This document shows positions 25,031 to 34,261 of a stretch of 64,000 nucleotides of DNA, one piece after another (within the stretch, counting starts at the first letter, position 1; the number at the start of each line of letters is the position of its first letter). The DNA comes from JAQBQB01 sp963757185 (GTDB lineage Bacteria; Gemmatimonadota; Gemmatimonadetes; Gemmatimonadales; Gemmatimonadaceae), in contig CAVWQI010000009.1 in NCBI GenBank assembly GCA_963757185.1, forward strand, positions 186,001 through 250,000, in the 5' to 3' direction. Position numbers and translations under genes: made by a program. The notes under the pieces are model-generated. The model was not told the DNA's origin, searched no databases, and worked only from the letters and a program-made list of their open reading frames with translations.

Positions 25031-26662
25031 CTAGGCCTCGGGCAGTCTTGCTTTTTGTTGAATTTGAAGAATGACAAACTCCGCCGGCTTGAGCGGCGCG
25101 AACGCCACCAGGATCCGCACGATGCCGGCGTCGATGTCCGCTTGGCTCGTCGTCTCACCGTCGCACTTCACGAGGTAGGCGTCGCGCGGCGTCTGTCCCT
25201 GGAAGGCGCCTTGCTTGTAGAGGCGGTGCATGAACGCACCGACGTTGAGGCGGATCTGCGCCCATAGCGGCTCGTCGTTGGGCTCGAACACGACCCACTG
25301 CGTGCCGCGATAGAGCGTTTCCTCGATGAACAGCGCGGTCCGGCGCACGGGCAGATACTTCCATTCGTTCGCCAGCGCATCGGCGCCCTTCACCGTGCGC
25401 GCTCCCCAGACCACGTTGCCGTACACCGGGAACGAGCGCAGACAGTTCACGGCCAGCGGATTGAGATCGCCGTTCTCGAGGTCCGTCAGCTTGACCGAGA
25501 GCTGCTGCACGCCGGCGAGCGCGGCGTCGAGCCCCGCCGGCGCCTTCCACACCCCTCGCTCGGCGTCCGTCCGCGCCATGACACCGCACACCGCGCCGCT
25601 CGGCGGAAATTCCGAGAGGCGATTTTCCTGGAGCGCGTCCGCCAGACGGATCCGCGGGAAATAGAGGGCGACGTTCTGCGCATCCGCCATCAGCCCGCCC
25701 GTCAGGGCGTTCAAGTTGGCGACGACGGTGTCCTTCGCCTTCCAATTCCCCGGAGGATCGAGTACCAGGACGGCCCGGCGCTTCCGACAGTAGGCGGCCG
25801 CCGTCTGCCACGTGGCCACACCGGGGTCGACGCCGATGTCGAGGGGCGGAATGCAAAGCAGGTTGAACAAGTCCGCCAGCTCGAGCGCATAGAGGCCGCT
25901 CTTTCCGGGGGTGGCCGGGACGATGTTGGCATCGGTGATCGCGCTTCCATCCGTCCCCGGCGTGGTCGCGTGTATCTGCGCCCCGGTGTTCAAGTCCGTG
26001 ATTGGAGTCGCCTGATCCGGCAAGACGGGCCCGAAGGATCCTGACCACGTCCAGGTGGGGCGCGGAATCGGCGTCGCGGCCTGCGGAACGGGGTCGGCTT
26101 GAATCAGCACCGAGTCGGAGGGCATCGTCGTGTCGTTGGGGAGCACGTTCGCGACGTACCGCTTCGACGTCTGATTTAGCGAGAGATTGCGATGCGTTTC
26201 GACCGGCGTGTACCACGTCGGGTTGTCCGGGTCCAACCCTTTCTGGAAGACGGTGAGGTTGAACAGCGTGTTGTCCCCCGGATTGCTCGTGGCGTAGTCG
26301 ACACCCAGTACGAGGTTGTTGCCCCAGAGACCCGCGTTGCGTGCCTTGATCGTCAGCGGCGTGCTGCCCGGAACGTTGAATTGCGTGGGCACCGCGCCGT
26401 TGACCACGCGCACGATCAGCGCGCTGCTGCCACCGTTGAGGAAAAACTGCTGCACCGCGTAGCTCATGGGGCTCATCGTCGAGAGCCCGCCGAACAGCCT
26501 TACGTAATCGGTGAAGTTGTGAATCGTCGTCGGCGAGTCGACCGGGCCTTGCGGCGCGCGGCCGATGAACGCCGTGATCGACGTTGCGACTCCGGTGATC
26601 GTGTGTACGCCACTCGGCAACTCCTCGACATATACGCCCGGGTACGTCGTCAGCACTGGCAT
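25031..26662 (-). CDS. eCIS contractile sheath protein (Afp2-4/Pvc2-4-like)
   Basis: A 543-residue tail sheath. The N-terminus TYPGVYVEELPSGVHTITGV followed by ATSITAFIGRAPQGP is the hallmark of phage-tail-sheath family proteins. The C-terminal region WVVFEPNDEPLWAQIRLNVG with FMHRLYKQGAFQG and PAEFVILQIQQKARL is the conserved sheath core that donates strands to neighbours. A variable central domain (~110-290) forms the surface protrusion. A GAGGAAG ribosome site precedes the ATG at 26662, 18 bases after the receiver-like gene. A single sheath gene replaces the three of Afp/PVC, which is common in simpler eCIS lineages. Role: contracts to drive the tube and spike through a target membrane. 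The last ~12 codons before the C-terminus are AT-rich. Confidence 0.96.
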   Translation of the reverse strand: MPVLTTYPGVYVEELPSGVHTITGVATSITAFIGRAPQGPVDSPTTIHNFTDYVRLFGGLSTMSPMSYAVQQFFLNGGSSALIVRVVNGAVPTQFNVPGSTPLTIKARNAGLWGNNLVLGVDYATSNPGDNTLFNLTVFQKGLDPDNPTWYTPVETHRNLSLNQTSKRYVANVLPNDTTMPSDSVLIQADPVPQAATPIPRPTWTWSGSFGPVLPDQATPITDLNTGAQIHATTPGTDGSAITDANIVPATPGKSGLYALELADLFNLLCIPPLDIGVDPGVATWQTAAAYCRKRRAVLVLDPPGNWKAKDTVVANLNALTGGLMADAQNVALYFPRIRLADALQENRLSEFPPSGAVCGVMARTDAERGVWKAPAGLDAALAGVQQLSVKLTDLENGDLNPLAVNCLRSFPVYGNVVWGARTVKGADALANEWKYLPVRRTALFIEETLYRGTQWVVFEPNDEPLWAQIRLNVGAFMHRLYKQGAFQGQTPRDAYLVKCDGETTSQADIDAGIVRILVAFAPLKPAEFVILQIQQKARLPEA

Positions 26663-26680
26663 CGCGAGCTTCCTCGATCG

Positions 26681-27031
26681 TTATGTGGACTGCGGAACGG
26701 GCAGCGGGAGCTTCCCGCGAATGACGGCAAGCAGGTCGTCGAGCGACAACGCGCCCGCGTACAGGAACGCCTCCTTGCCGTCGTCGGTGACGGTGAGGCA
26801 CCGCACACGTCCGAGCTCGTGCATCATGTCGTCGAACACCGGCGAGAGCGCGCCCCGCTCGAGGCCGACCACCGCGACGTCCACCGGAATGCGCGGCGGA
26901 CCGGCTAGGAGCTCGGAGCACGTGACGAACGATCCGACCATCAGCATGTCGGCCTGCGACCGCACGACGTCGGCGATGAGCGAGTCCAGCATCTCGGGCA
27001 GTGCGACCAGGACGACGCGAGTGGGTTCCAC
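26681..27031 (-). CDS. degenerate receiver-like protein at the head of the eCIS operon
   Basis: 116 residues from a GTG at 27031. The pattern TRVVLVALPEMLDSLIADVV, PVDVAVVGLERG and ALSLDDLLAVIRGKL follows the beta-alpha plan of response-regulator receiver domains. Key residues are absent: there is no acidic pair after the first strand (LPE instead of DD), and the phosphoacceptor Asp at the end of the third strand is Gly/Leu (VVGLERG). There is no output domain. The gene lies 18 bases before the sheath gene and reads in the same direction, so it is probably co-transcribed with the particle genes. It may act as a protein-interaction regulator of the LuxR-type protein upstream. This is inference; the fold call is by pattern only. 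Confidence 0.65.
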   Translation of the reverse strand: MEPTRVVLVALPEMLDSLIADVVRSQADMLMVGSFVTCSELLAGPPRIPVDVAVVGLERGALSPVFDDMMHELGRVRCLTVTDDGKEAFLYAGALSLDDLLAVIRGKLPLPVPQST

Positions 27032-27143
27032 GGTCTCGGCGGCTAGGTGCCCTTCAATACCGCCCCGCGACGCGTCGGCCGAAATCCGCCAGACGACTCA
27101 ATTGTGATTCAGGCACGCGATACAGCGGGCGTTGTGAATCCAG

Positions 27144-27191
27144 ACGCGGTTCGTCGTGAACCGCGTAGATCTTCGGATGCTAGATCCGAAG
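27144..27191 (-). terminator. two consecutive hairpins between the LuxR regulator and the eCIS operon
   Basis: Hairpin A pairs 27171-27178 with 27184-27191 (8 bp, 5-base loop) and covers the TAG stop of the LuxR gene. Hairpin B pairs 27144-27152 with 27158-27166 (9 bp perfect, 5-base loop). Neither is followed by a T run on the minus strand, so they are not classic intrinsic terminators. They could end the regulator transcript or form the leader of the eCIS transcript. Confidence 0.5.
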
Positions 27192-27911
27192 TGCTTCGCG
27201 AGTCCGCGACTCGGCGGGCGAAGAGGATGGAGCGGTCCGCGGACCGCGCACGAAGGCGGCGGCTTCACCACGCCGCGTCACGTGCAGTTTCTCGAGCAGC
27301 TTGTGCACGTGGTTCTTCACGGTCGAGACCTCGATGCCGAGCTTCGCCGCGATCTGCTTGTTGGACATGCCGAGCTCGATGCATTGCGCGATTTCCCGTT
27401 CGCGCGTCGTCAGGCCGCCGGATGGCCGCGGCGCCCGCGTCACGGACGCCAGCTCGGCCAGTCGCTGGCACAACATCGCCATACGCCGCGGCGACCAGAG
27501 GACCTCGCCGCGCGCGGCTCGCCCCAGCGTTTCAACCAATTGCGCCAGCGCACAGTCGCGCGGCACGAACGCGACGACGCCGGCCTCGGCGAATGCGAGC
27601 ACGGTCTCGTCGGAATCCTCGATGGCGAACGCGACGATTCTCGTTCGCGGCGCCGCCTCGCGGAGGGCGCCGATCAACGTCGAAGCCCCTGGCGCCGACA
27701 CGTCGAGCAACAAGACGTCGGCGGTGTTCGCGGACAGGTCTTCGGCCAACGAGTCGTAGTCGGCGGCCAAGACGATCTCGAAGCCGCGCTGTCGTCCGAG
27801 GCTGTAAGCCAGGCCGTCGCGATACAGTCGAACGCTTCCGGCGATGGCGACCCGGACCCGCGGCGGTCCTGGCTCCGACACTGGCGCGCCGCGAGTGAGT
27901 GAGCGATTCAC
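27180..27911 (-). CDS. LuxR-family response regulator upstream of the eCIS operon
   Basis: 243 residues from a GTG at 27911 preceded by an AAGGAACGGAG ribosome site. The N-terminal receiver (~18-135) keeps the third-strand Asp (LLLDVS). It lacks the usual acidic pair on strand one (VAIAGS rather than an ADD-type motif) and has PRD where the conserved Lys is expected, so phosphorylation may be weak or lost. The C-terminal LuxR/GerE HTH is intact: LTTREREIAQCIELGMSNKQ followed by IAAKLGIEVSTVKNHVHKLL (~165-210). It reads in the same direction as the particle genes, 148 bases upstream of the receiver-like gene. It is the obvious candidate local regulator of the eCIS; regulation is inferred from position. 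Confidence 0.88.
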   Translation of the reverse strand: MNRSLTRGAPVSEPGPPRVRVAIAGSVRLYRDGLAYSLGRQRGFEIVLAADYDSLAEDLSANTADVLLLDVSAPGASTLIGALREAAPRTRIVAFAIEDSDETVLAFAEAGVVAFVPRDCALAQLVETLGRAARGEVLWSPRRMAMLCQRLAELASVTRAPRPSGGLTTREREIAQCIELGMSNKQIAAKLGIEVSTVKNHVHKLLEKLHVTRRGEAAAFVRGPRTAPSSSPAESRTREALRI

Positions 27912-29247
<1,336 letters not shown>

Positions 29248-30318
29248 ATGTCAATGCAGACGAATGCCGCCGCATCGGTCGAGCAACCTTCCCCGGCACG
29301 GCGGCGGTTCGAGGAGCTGGACGTCTTGCGCGGCGTCGCGGCGGTGGCCGTCGTGGTCTTTCATTATTCCGGACAGGCCACGCGGTACTTCACGGGCTTC
29401 CCGTTTCATTTCAAGCTCGGCGAGCACGGCGTCCAGCTGTTCTTCGGCATCTCGGGCTTCGTGATCTTCATGACGCTGGAGAAGACTCAGCGCCTCCGCG
29501 ATTTCGTCGTTTCGCGCTTCAGCCGACTCTATCCCGCGTATTGGACCACGTTGGCGATCCTCGTGGCCGCGACCCTGTTCACCCATGAAACGGTTTGGCT
29601 GACAGGACTCGTCGTCAACACGACGATGCTTCAAAGCTTCGTCGGGATCGGCGACTTCGACCTCGTGTTTTGGACGCTGGCCGTGGAGCTGGTCTTCTAC
29701 GTCATCATGGGAACGCTGTTCGCCCTCGGCTTGACGCGGCGGATCGTCCCGATTGCGTTCGCGTGGCTGGCCCTCGCAGTCGTCGTGGCGCTCGCGAGCC
29801 CGCATCTTCCTGCCTGGATCCCGATATATACGACGCGATTCCTCATCCTCCCGCATGCACCGTTCTTCATCATCGGGATGATGTGGTACCGGATTCACAC
29901 CGATGGACTCGCCATAGGCCCTGCGCTCGTAATCTTCGCGGCGGTCGCGACCGTATTCGTCGCGAGCGGGCTTGCGCTGGGCTTCATCGCAGCCGGCGTC
30001 TGCATCGTTGTCGGACTCGCGGTGCTCGGCGCGCTTCGCTTCGCCGTTGGACGGGCCACCGTCTGGCTCGGGGCCATATCGTACCCACTTTACCTACTAC
30101 ACCGAAACCTCGGGTACACGCTCCTCTTCGCGCTCAATCGGCGCGGCGTTCCGAGCGTTCCGAGCGTGCTCATTGCGATGGCCTTCGCGTTGTCACTCGC
30201 GACGGCCGTCAGCGTGTTCGTCGAGCGGCCCGCGATGGAAGCGATTCGCAAACGCTACAAGGAGTGGTCGGCGCGAGGACGTCCGAACGCGGCCGAGGTG
30301 CAGGCAGCGGCCGGTTGA
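29248..30318 (+). CDS. acyltransferase 3 (OatA/OafA-like) membrane protein
   Basis: A 356-residue integral membrane protein. The N-terminus has FEELDVLRGVAAVAVVVFHY, the signature of the acyltransferase_3 family with its conserved His. GEHGVQLFFGISGFVIFMTL and FVVSRFSRLYPAYWTT follow. About ten hydrophobic segments span the protein, and the C-terminal one (MAFALSLATAVSVFVERPAM) ends in the family FVERP motif. Such enzymes O-acylate cell-surface glycans (peptidoglycan, O-antigen, exopolysaccharide) or small molecules, with transfer across the inner membrane. The ATG at 29248 precedes another in-frame ATG at 29254. It stands alone between the truncated and the intact tRNA-Lys, in line with a cargo gene of an island. 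Substrate unknown. Confidence 0.9.
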   Translation: MSMQTNAAASVEQPSPARRRFEELDVLRGVAAVAVVVFHYSGQATRYFTGFPFHFKLGEHGVQLFFGISGFVIFMTLEKTQRLRDFVVSRFSRLYPAYWTTLAILVAATLFTHETVWLTGLVVNTTMLQSFVGIGDFDLVFWTLAVELVFYVIMGTLFALGLTRRIVPIAFAWLALAVVVALASPHLPAWIPIYTTRFLILPHAPFFIIGMMWYRIHTDGLAIGPALVIFAAVATVFVASGLALGFIAAGVCIVVGLAVLGALRFAVGRATVWLGAISYPLYLLHRNLGYTLLFALNRRGVPSVPSVLIAMAFALSLATAVSVFVERPAMEAIRKRYKEWSARGRPNAAEVQAAAG

Positions 30319-30559
30319 TTCGCGCCGAGCGAAACGGCGTGTGCGGCGGTGGACGGGTAGCGCCGCGACAATTGTCGATGGGGGAAGGATGGCCGGATCA
30401 TTCCTTGGGTCTTCCATCGAAACGGGAAGTCGATCCAGTCGTACGTGCGCGCACGGAAGGCGGCGTGCAAAAGCGGCCGGCCACGAAGGTCGCGTCGTGC
30501 ATGACCTTCACTTGGCGAGTTGTCTAAGTCGTTCAGCAGTGTGAAGTTTGAACAAGCAC

Positions 30560-30632
<73 letters not shown>

Positions 30633-30780
30633 TTGTAGGTCAAGCACTTCGGCCCATCCGCATCAGTTGGCGCTTCACACTGGTGATGGGGTTGGTAGCG
30701 AAACCTGCTCGGACGTCGCGCCGTGATGCCGCGCAATCCTCGGAGACCGCAGCGTCGACTCGCCCTGAGATGGGTGACTC

Positions 30781-31293
30781 ATGACCGCACCAAACCTCGA
30801 CGCCCCGTTCCGGTTCGAGACCTCGTACGACACGCGAGACGCCCGGCTGCATTTCACTGCGTCCCGACGTTCGACGCGGCGCACCGTCTTCAATCCGATC
30901 TTCGCCATCTTGGGCACGATCGGCATTGGCTGTCTCTTCTGGCGATACACCGTCGCTTTGGGAGTCGCGACGCTCGGACTCATGGCCTTTGTATGGCTCG
31001 CGCAGAAGCGCGGCGAAGCGCTTCGGAAGCGGTATGAGCGCATTCAGCAAACGCCGCAGATCGTTCACCTGACGCTGACCGAGTCAGGATACTCGCTCAA
31101 GGGCGACGACTTCTTCGCGGATGTGAGGTGGTCGAACGTGTTCAACGCCTTGGAGGGGAACGGCTTTCTGATCGTGCAATCATGGCAAGGGCCGCGGCTG
31201 CGGGTCCCGATCGATGAGTTGCAGCGCGCCGGCGTGTACGAGCGCGTTCGAGCGATTGTCGACGAGCGGAGTCCGAGCAAGGAGCGGCGGTGA
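30781..31293 (+). CDS. YcxB-like membrane protein
   Basis: A 170-residue protein. An N-terminal beta hairpin (FRFETSYDTRDARLHFTASR) leads to two adjacent membrane segments (TVFNPIFAILGTIGIGCLFW and VALGVATLGLMAFVWLA). The C-terminal part holds VHLTLTESGYSLKGDDFFAD, VRWSNVFNALEGNGFLIVQS, and ends RLRVPIDELQRAGVYERVRA. This arrangement, two membrane helices followed by a PH-like domain with a W-S motif, is the YcxB family. The family has no established biochemical role. ATG at 30781, 148 bases after tRNA-Lys. Probably a single-gene unit. Confidence 0.78.
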   Translation: MTAPNLDAPFRFETSYDTRDARLHFTASRRSTRRTVFNPIFAILGTIGIGCLFWRYTVALGVATLGLMAFVWLAQKRGEALRKRYERIQQTPQIVHLTLTESGYSLKGDDFFADVRWSNVFNALEGNGFLIVQSWQGPRLRVPIDELQRAGVYERVRAIVDERSPSKERR

Positions 31294-31417
31294 TTCGACC
31301 AGAGGTGAGAAGCGACCGGACTCTTGCATTGCTTGGCAAAGACGATCCGCCTCTTTCGCCCAACATCTGCGGAAGAGTAGCGTTAGTCCTCTAACGACGA
31401 TTCTGGAGTAAGGTCTG

Positions 31418-32113
31418 TTGCCGGGAACGCAGGATACCTGCTGTAGATTCGGAATGTGGTCTGTTGTAGCAATCATCGCGGTCATCGCTACCGCGTCGAG
31501 TTGCGCGGCGCCCGCGGAACGGAGCATCGCCCCGCCGTCCGATACTTCGGCCACGCCGTCAAACCCCCTAGTTCCCCTCGCGATCGGCACGCGGTGGACG
31601 TACGACGCGATCGACTCAGTCCTGTTTACGACCGACACGAGTCGCGATCACTCATTCCACCAGAGGCAATCGTTCGCGGTGATCGCGGACACCATCGTCG
31701 CGGATGGTTCCACATGGGCGGTCTTGGACAGCGCGTCCGGCATCATCGACGTCTCGGGGGGGACGGGCGCCCACGGTTACGTGGCCAACCGAAGCGGCGG
31801 GTTCTGGTCTTTGAACCTTGCCCTCGCTCCGGTATTGTCCCTGCTGTTTTTCGAGTTCCCCTACCCGGCCAAAGTCGGCACGAGCGAGAACTTCGGGATC
31901 ACCGTCGTGCTCAAGACAGATACGGTCATCACGGTACCCGCGGGTACTTTTCATTGCTTGCTGTACGCCGAATCCGGCGACACTGTCTTCGTGGCACCCG
32001 GCGTCGGCGTCGTCGCGCGGCTCACGGACAAGGGTGGTACCGAGTTCGCATCCGGACAGGTCGTCGAGCGATCCCGCGACTACTACGTCCTCAAATCGCT
32101 GGCCGTACCGTGA
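31418..32113 (+). CDS. putative secreted lipoprotein, function unknown
   Basis: 231 residues if started at the TTG at 31418, which has a GGAG ribosome site nine bases upstream. An in-frame ATG at 31454 would also give a hydrophobic signal (SVVAIIAVIATASSC) and is a reasonable alternative. The ASSC lipobox predicts acylation and outer- or inner-membrane anchoring. The mature part starts with a Ser/Pro linker, then PLVPLAIGTRWTYDAIDSVL, a pattern seen in many uncharacterised lipoproteins that report WTY motifs. It continues with beta-strand pairs such as TVITVPAGTFHCLLYAES and VFVAPGVGVVARL. This resembles DUF-type beta proteins near the cell surface; no catalytic motif is seen. It converges on the TonB-TPR gene. 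Confidence 0.72.
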   Translation: MPGTQDTCCRFGMWSVVAIIAVIATASSCAAPAERSIAPPSDTSATPSNPLVPLAIGTRWTYDAIDSVLFTTDTSRDHSFHQRQSFAVIADTIVADGSTWAVLDSASGIIDVSGGTGAHGYVANRSGGFWSLNLALAPVLSLLFFEFPYPAKVGTSENFGITVVLKTDTVITVPAGTFHCLLYAESGDTVFVAPGVGVVARLTDKGGTEFASGQVVERSRDYYVLKSLAVP

Positions 32114-32181
32114 GAAGTCCGGTCGCCCTGTCTCACGCACGATCCTGTGATAAGAGCGTCTAGCCGCGTTGGCCTCCGCCT

Positions 32182-34071
32182 TTACTTCTTCGTCGTAAAC
32201 CGAAAGGGCACGGTCACCCACGCGGCAACCGGCTTTGATTCCGGTGCGGGCGTGCGGGCGGGCTCGAAGCGGAAGCGCGGCAGGATGTCGCGCACGGCAG
32301 ACGTGAACAGATCGTGATCCGATCGCTCCACGATCATGGTCGCGGCATCGACACTCCCGAGCTCGTTCACCATGAAACGCACGACGACCTGTCCTTCGCT
32401 GTGTCCCGAGCGCAGCAGCGCGTCGGGGAAGCGTGGCTCCGGCACGCGCCCGATGATCTTGGGGGGGGTGGCCGGCGTGACCGGGGTGACCGCGTTGTCG
32501 ACGTCCGCCGACGTGGGGGGTGCGACTCTCTCCCTCGTTCCAGTCCGATCGGTGTCGGACGCGCGCTGCCGCTCCGTTGCCGGGCGCGCGATCGAGTCGA
32601 CGCTCGGCGACGTCGGGATGCTCAGGTCCGGGATGCTCGGGATATTTATGGGACGCAGGCGAACGTCGATGCGGGGCAGACGGACCGGGGCGCTCTCCGG
32701 CGCCTGGTCTGGCTTCACCACCGGAGCGGTAGCCGCGGGCGTCGCGCTTGCGGAGGGGAGCGGCTCGGCGCCCTTTGCGACCAATACGGCCGCCGCACCG
32801 GTCGCCGCGGATGCGGTCCTCGTCCTCGTCCCCGGCGCCGTCACGACAGGAGCGACGGCTGCGCTGGTATGCTGAGCAGCGCTCATCTTCGTGGAGGCGG
32901 GATCGCTGCTGCCGCCGGCGCGCGGGCGAAACATCAATAGTCCGGCGATCGCAACGGCGGCAACTCCAACGGATGCATACAGCACCGTTCGTTTCTTGCG
33001 CGCCGGCTCGGGCGAATCGGCCTGGACCGGTGCGATTGTGGATCGCCAGTCGCCAGGTGCAGCATCCTCACTGGCGACATCGTTGTGCTCGACATCCGCG
33101 AGAACGTCATAGCGATGCGGGACGCTCGATTCGCGACCGGTGGCGCTCCCGGACGGACGAGCGCTCTCGGATGGGGAGATGACGATCTGGGAAACAGAAG
33201 GCGTCTGTATCGAAGATGCCATCAACGAGGCGGCCGCCACCGCAGCGGTGACCGTCGGCGTCTTCGCACGGTCGCGTGAAAGGGCGACCCGGGGAAGCGC
33301 CCGCAGCTTACGCTCACCGAGGACTTCCAGCTTCTTCGGGGCAGCAGCCGCCGCCGTGTCGGCCGCGACGGCGGCCTGCAGTTCGAGCTCGGCCACGCGC
33401 GATCGCGCAGCCTGCACCGTTGCATGACCAGGACCCAACGCCACCTCGCGCGTTGCCAGGCCGCGCCGCAGCAGCGCCGACGCTTCGGCAAAGTTGCCGC
33501 GTGCCGCGCACGTTTCGGAGAGGTGCTCCAGCGTGACGACCGTGACCATGTGACTCGGCTCGAGCACCTTCTCTCGAATGCGCAATGCATCTCTGAACAG
33601 CGCTTCCGCCGAGGCGTCATCGCCGAGTTTGCGTTTTACGACGGCGAGGCCGGCGAGCGCGGTGGCGACATCGGCGTTCTCCTCGCTCTTGCTCCGTGCG
33701 ATCGCGAGCAAACGTTCGAGGACGTCCTCGGCGCGCTCGTGTTGCGACCGATGAATGTGTAGCCGGCCCAACTCGTTGAGCAGCGGGACGAGTGCGGCGT
33801 GTTCCCTGCCGAAGAGTTCCTCGCTGATGGCTAGTGCTTCGGTGAGGAGCGGCTCCGCTTCGGCTTCCCCTGCCCGGCCGAACTTCCGCGAGAGCTTCCC
33901 AAGGTGGAAGAGGGCGACGGCCAGCTCCTGACGGAGACTGGGATCGGTGCGCGCCACGACGATTGCCGAGTAAAGGGATTCGGCGGCAGCGGGCTCGTCG
34001 CCCGCGGTCAATGCCGTGCGCGCTGCATCGAACCGTTGGGAAAACAACTCTTTCGTGTCGGCCATGTGCAT
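32182..34071 (-). CDS. TPR protein with membrane anchor and C-terminal TonB domain
   Basis: A 629-residue protein; a second ATG six bases later (34065) is an equal start. Residues ~1-230 are tetratricopeptide repeats of kinesin-light-chain style (LLTEALAISEELFGREHAAL, ALFRDALRIREKVLEPSHMV). A long Ala/Ser-rich cytoplasmic linker follows, then one membrane helix (TVLYASVGVAAVAIAGLLMF, ~370). A Pro/Thr-rich periplasmic spacer leads to a TonB C-terminal domain (EPRFPDALLRSGHSEGQVVV then RFMVNELGSVDAATMIVE). This order (TPR in the cytoplasm, TonB in the periplasm) suggests a signal- or energy-coupling protein. A run of eight G in the coding strand complement (32461-32468) encodes the two Pro codons before KIIGRVPEP. 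Substrate receptors are not adjacent. Confidence 0.87.
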   Translation of the reverse strand: MHMADTKELFSQRFDAARTALTAGDEPAAAESLYSAIVVARTDPSLRQELAVALFHLGKLSRKFGRAGEAEAEPLLTEALAISEELFGREHAALVPLLNELGRLHIHRSQHERAEDVLERLLAIARSKSEENADVATALAGLAVVKRKLGDDASAEALFRDALRIREKVLEPSHMVTVVTLEHLSETCAARGNFAEASALLRRGLATREVALGPGHATVQAARSRVAELELQAAVAADTAAAAAPKKLEVLGERKLRALPRVALSRDRAKTPTVTAAVAAASLMASSIQTPSVSQIVISPSESARPSGSATGRESSVPHRYDVLADVEHNDVASEDAAPGDWRSTIAPVQADSPEPARKKRTVLYASVGVAAVAIAGLLMFRPRAGGSSDPASTKMSAAQHTSAAVAPVVTAPGTRTRTASAATGAAAVLVAKGAEPLPSASATPAATAPVVKPDQAPESAPVRLPRIDVRLRPINIPSIPDLSIPTSPSVDSIARPATERQRASDTDRTGTRERVAPPTSADVDNAVTPVTPATPPKIIGRVPEPRFPDALLRSGHSEGQVVVRFMVNELGSVDAATMIVERSDHDLFTSAVRDILPRFRFEPARTPAPESKPVAAWVTVPFRFTTKK

Positions 34072-34261
34072 ACCGTGGCGTAGCGCCTCGACTCCAAGGC
34101 ATCAAGATCGGACGGTGCGAAGATATTTTCGGCACCGATCCACGGTTTATTTAGTACGACCAACTGGCGGTCGCGAAACGGCAGGACCGTTTGGGGCCTT
34201 CCCGTCTAGGGCGGGCGCCGGCCAGCGTGCGTTTCTGGAACCCGAAAAAAACCGCAACCAC

